Part shown: positions 5,542 to 6,566 of the stretch, in pieces
Position numbering within the stretch: the stretch's first letter is position 1
Layout of the letters: each line of letters begins with the position of its first letter
DNA from: Dysgonomonas sp.
Lineage (GTDB): Bacteria > Bacteroidota > Bacteroidia > Bacteroidales > Dysgonomonadaceae
Assembly (NCBI GenBank): GCA_030151105.1
Contig: JASLEN010000288.1
Span: 1-6,566, forward strand
Reading direction: 5' to 3'
Length of the DNA stretch: 6,566 bases
Position numbers and translations under genes: made by a program
The notes under the pieces: model-generated
Told to the model about the DNA's origin: nothing
What the model saw: the letters and a program-made list of their open reading frames with translations, nothing else
The model's database searches: none

Positions 5542-6566
5542 ATGGATAGAAAAATAGAACAAAAAAAAGGGATCAGGAAAAAGCATATTCCATACATCGC
5601 TGGAGGTGTACTCGTATTGTGCATCATAGTATGGATGATTTTTGGAAATCATGCCTCTAGTCTGAAAGTTGACAAGGATAAAACAATGATTCAGAGCGTT
5701 ACACGAGGTGAGTTCAATGACTATGTGCGCATTAGTGGACAAGTGCAACCTATCAACATTGTGCAGTTGAGTGCCATTGAGGGAGGTGTGGTGGAAGAAA
5801 AACTTGTAGAGGAAGGTTCGCAAGTGCAAGCAGGACAAACCATTGTACGCCTAACGAATCCCAATCTTAGTTTAAGTATTCTAGATAGTGAAGCTCAATT
5901 GGCCGAGAAACAAAACTTTCTGCGCAATACACAAGTGACAATGGAGCAAGAGAAATTGAGATTGCGCCAAGAAAAACTGCAACTTGATTTAGATATCGAG
6001 CGTAAGAAAAGAAAGTATGAGCAATACAAAAAACTATACGAAGAGAAATTGACTTCAAAAGAAGACTATCTGCAAGCGAAAGAAGATTATGAGTTTGCCC
6101 AAAAGGGTAGAGAACTCGTGATTGATCGTCAGCGACAAGACTCTATCTATCGTAGCATTCAAGTAGATCAGATGGAGGAGAGCTTGCACAATATGCGTCG
6201 CAATATGTTGCTAGTACGTCAGCGTAGTGAAAATCTAAATATCAAAGCCCCAGTAGATGGTCAACTAGGACTATTGGAAGTTGAAATAGGTCAGAATGTG
6301 GGCACAGGTAGTAAAGTGGGACAGGTGAGTGTACTTTCTGATTATAAGGTGGAGGCAATGATAGACGAACATTATATAGATAGAGTCCGAGCTGGTTTGG
6401 ATGCTACTTTTGAGCGACAAGACAGAAACTATGTGCTTCGAGTGCGTAAGGCTTACCCAGAGGTGAGAGAAAAGCAGTTCAAAACAGATTTCATTTTTGA
6501 GGGAGAGCGTCCCGATAATATTCGTGCAGGGCAAACTTACTATATCAATCTGCAATTGGGGCAACC
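5542..6566 (+). CDS. HlyD/MacA-type periplasmic adaptor (membrane fusion protein), 3' end outside window
   Basis: Translating from ATG 5542 gives 341 residues open to the right edge; family members are usually near 400, so the C-terminal end is missing. A basic N-terminus (RKIEQKKGIRKK) precedes one inner-membrane segment at ~16-35. The first half of the lipoyl-like domain is at ~70-106 (GGVVEEKLVEEGSQVQAGQ). A long charged coiled-coil hairpin runs ~108-230, and the second lipoyl half, IKAPVDGQLGLLEVEIGQNVGTG, spans ~234-256. A beta-barrel region (~268 onward) contains FEGERPDNIRAGQ near the cut. In the hairpin tip, the RxxxLxxxxxxS docking motif appears as Q161, L165 and S172. The protein would link the TolC partner to an inner-membrane pump, likely encoded next: a MacB-type ABC or RND transporter. 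No strong ribosome binding site; co-transcription with tolC is inferred from the 16-base gap. Confidence 0.93.
   Translation, partial: MDRKIEQKKGIRKKHIPYIAGGVLVLCIIVWMIFGNHASSLKVDKDKTMIQSVTRGEFNDYVRISGQVQPINIVQLSAIEGGVVEEKLVEEGSQVQAGQTIVRLTNPNLSLSILDSEAQLAEKQNFLRNTQVTMEQEKLRLRQEKLQLDLDIERKKRKYEQYKKLYEEKLTSKEDYLQAKEDYEFAQKGRELVIDRQRQDSIYRSIQVDQMEESLHNMRRNMLLVRQRSENLNIKAPVDGQLGLLEVEIGQNVGTGSKVGQVSVLSDYKVEAMIDEHYIDRVRAGLDATFERQDRNYVLRVRKAYPEVREKQFKTDFIFEGERPDNIRAGQTYYINLQLGQ

Noticed and set aside
5455..6564. Antisense open frames of up to 127 codons over the adaptor region (5455-5838, 5867-6058, 6271-6564)
   Set aside because: The + strand carries an uninterrupted adaptor frame from 5542 to the window end with clear family motifs. 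The antisense frames have no recognisable domains and are shadows of it.

Overview
The window reads as ordinary chromosome of a low-GC member of the Bacteroidota, most likely Bacteroidales. The supporting signs are: a GH2 beta-galactosidase tail of the type common in these bacteria, start codons mostly without a Shine-Dalgarno sequence, a TAnnTTTG-type -7 element in front of the regulator gene, and a Bacteroidota-style pairing of an NtrC-like regulator with a histidine kinase beside efflux genes. Nothing looks like a phage, insertion sequence, CRISPR array, tRNA or rRNA. All genes lie on the + strand.

Layout. (1) 2-1192: the C-terminal ~396 residues of a large LacZ-type GH2 beta-galactosidase whose catalytic part lies upstream of the window. 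A strong intrinsic terminator at 1219-1256 closes that unit. (2) 1332-2696 and 2700-4055: a two-gene two-component system. It consists of a response regulator with REC, sigma-54 AAA+ and Fis-type HTH domains, and a membrane-anchored PAS histidine kinase starting 3 bases after the regulator's stop codon. (3) 4056-4193: a compact regulatory region with two near-identical dyads (TGTAAA-N5-TTTAC, 22 bp apart), a third unrelated dyad, and a near-perfect -24/-12 (sigma-54) promoter. (4) 4194-5525: a TolC-family outer-membrane efflux protein. (5) 5542 to the right edge: a HlyD/MacA-type periplasmic adaptor, cut by the window end.

How the parts fit. The kinase would phosphorylate the regulator. The regulator would bind the tandem dyads about 90 and 112 bp upstream of the predicted start of transcription and drive sigma-54 RNA polymerase at the tolC-hlyD operon. 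Spacing and geometry match a classical bacterial enhancer-binding-protein circuit. The next gene beyond the window is probably an inner-membrane transporter (MacB-like ABC permease or RND pump), but this cannot be seen. The signal and the exported substrate are unknown. The most interesting points are this complete cis-regulatory circuit, the GAFTDA form of the regulator's normally invariant GAFTGA loop, and the altered G1 box of the kinase. The architecture itself is a recognised type, so I do not claim a wholly new system.
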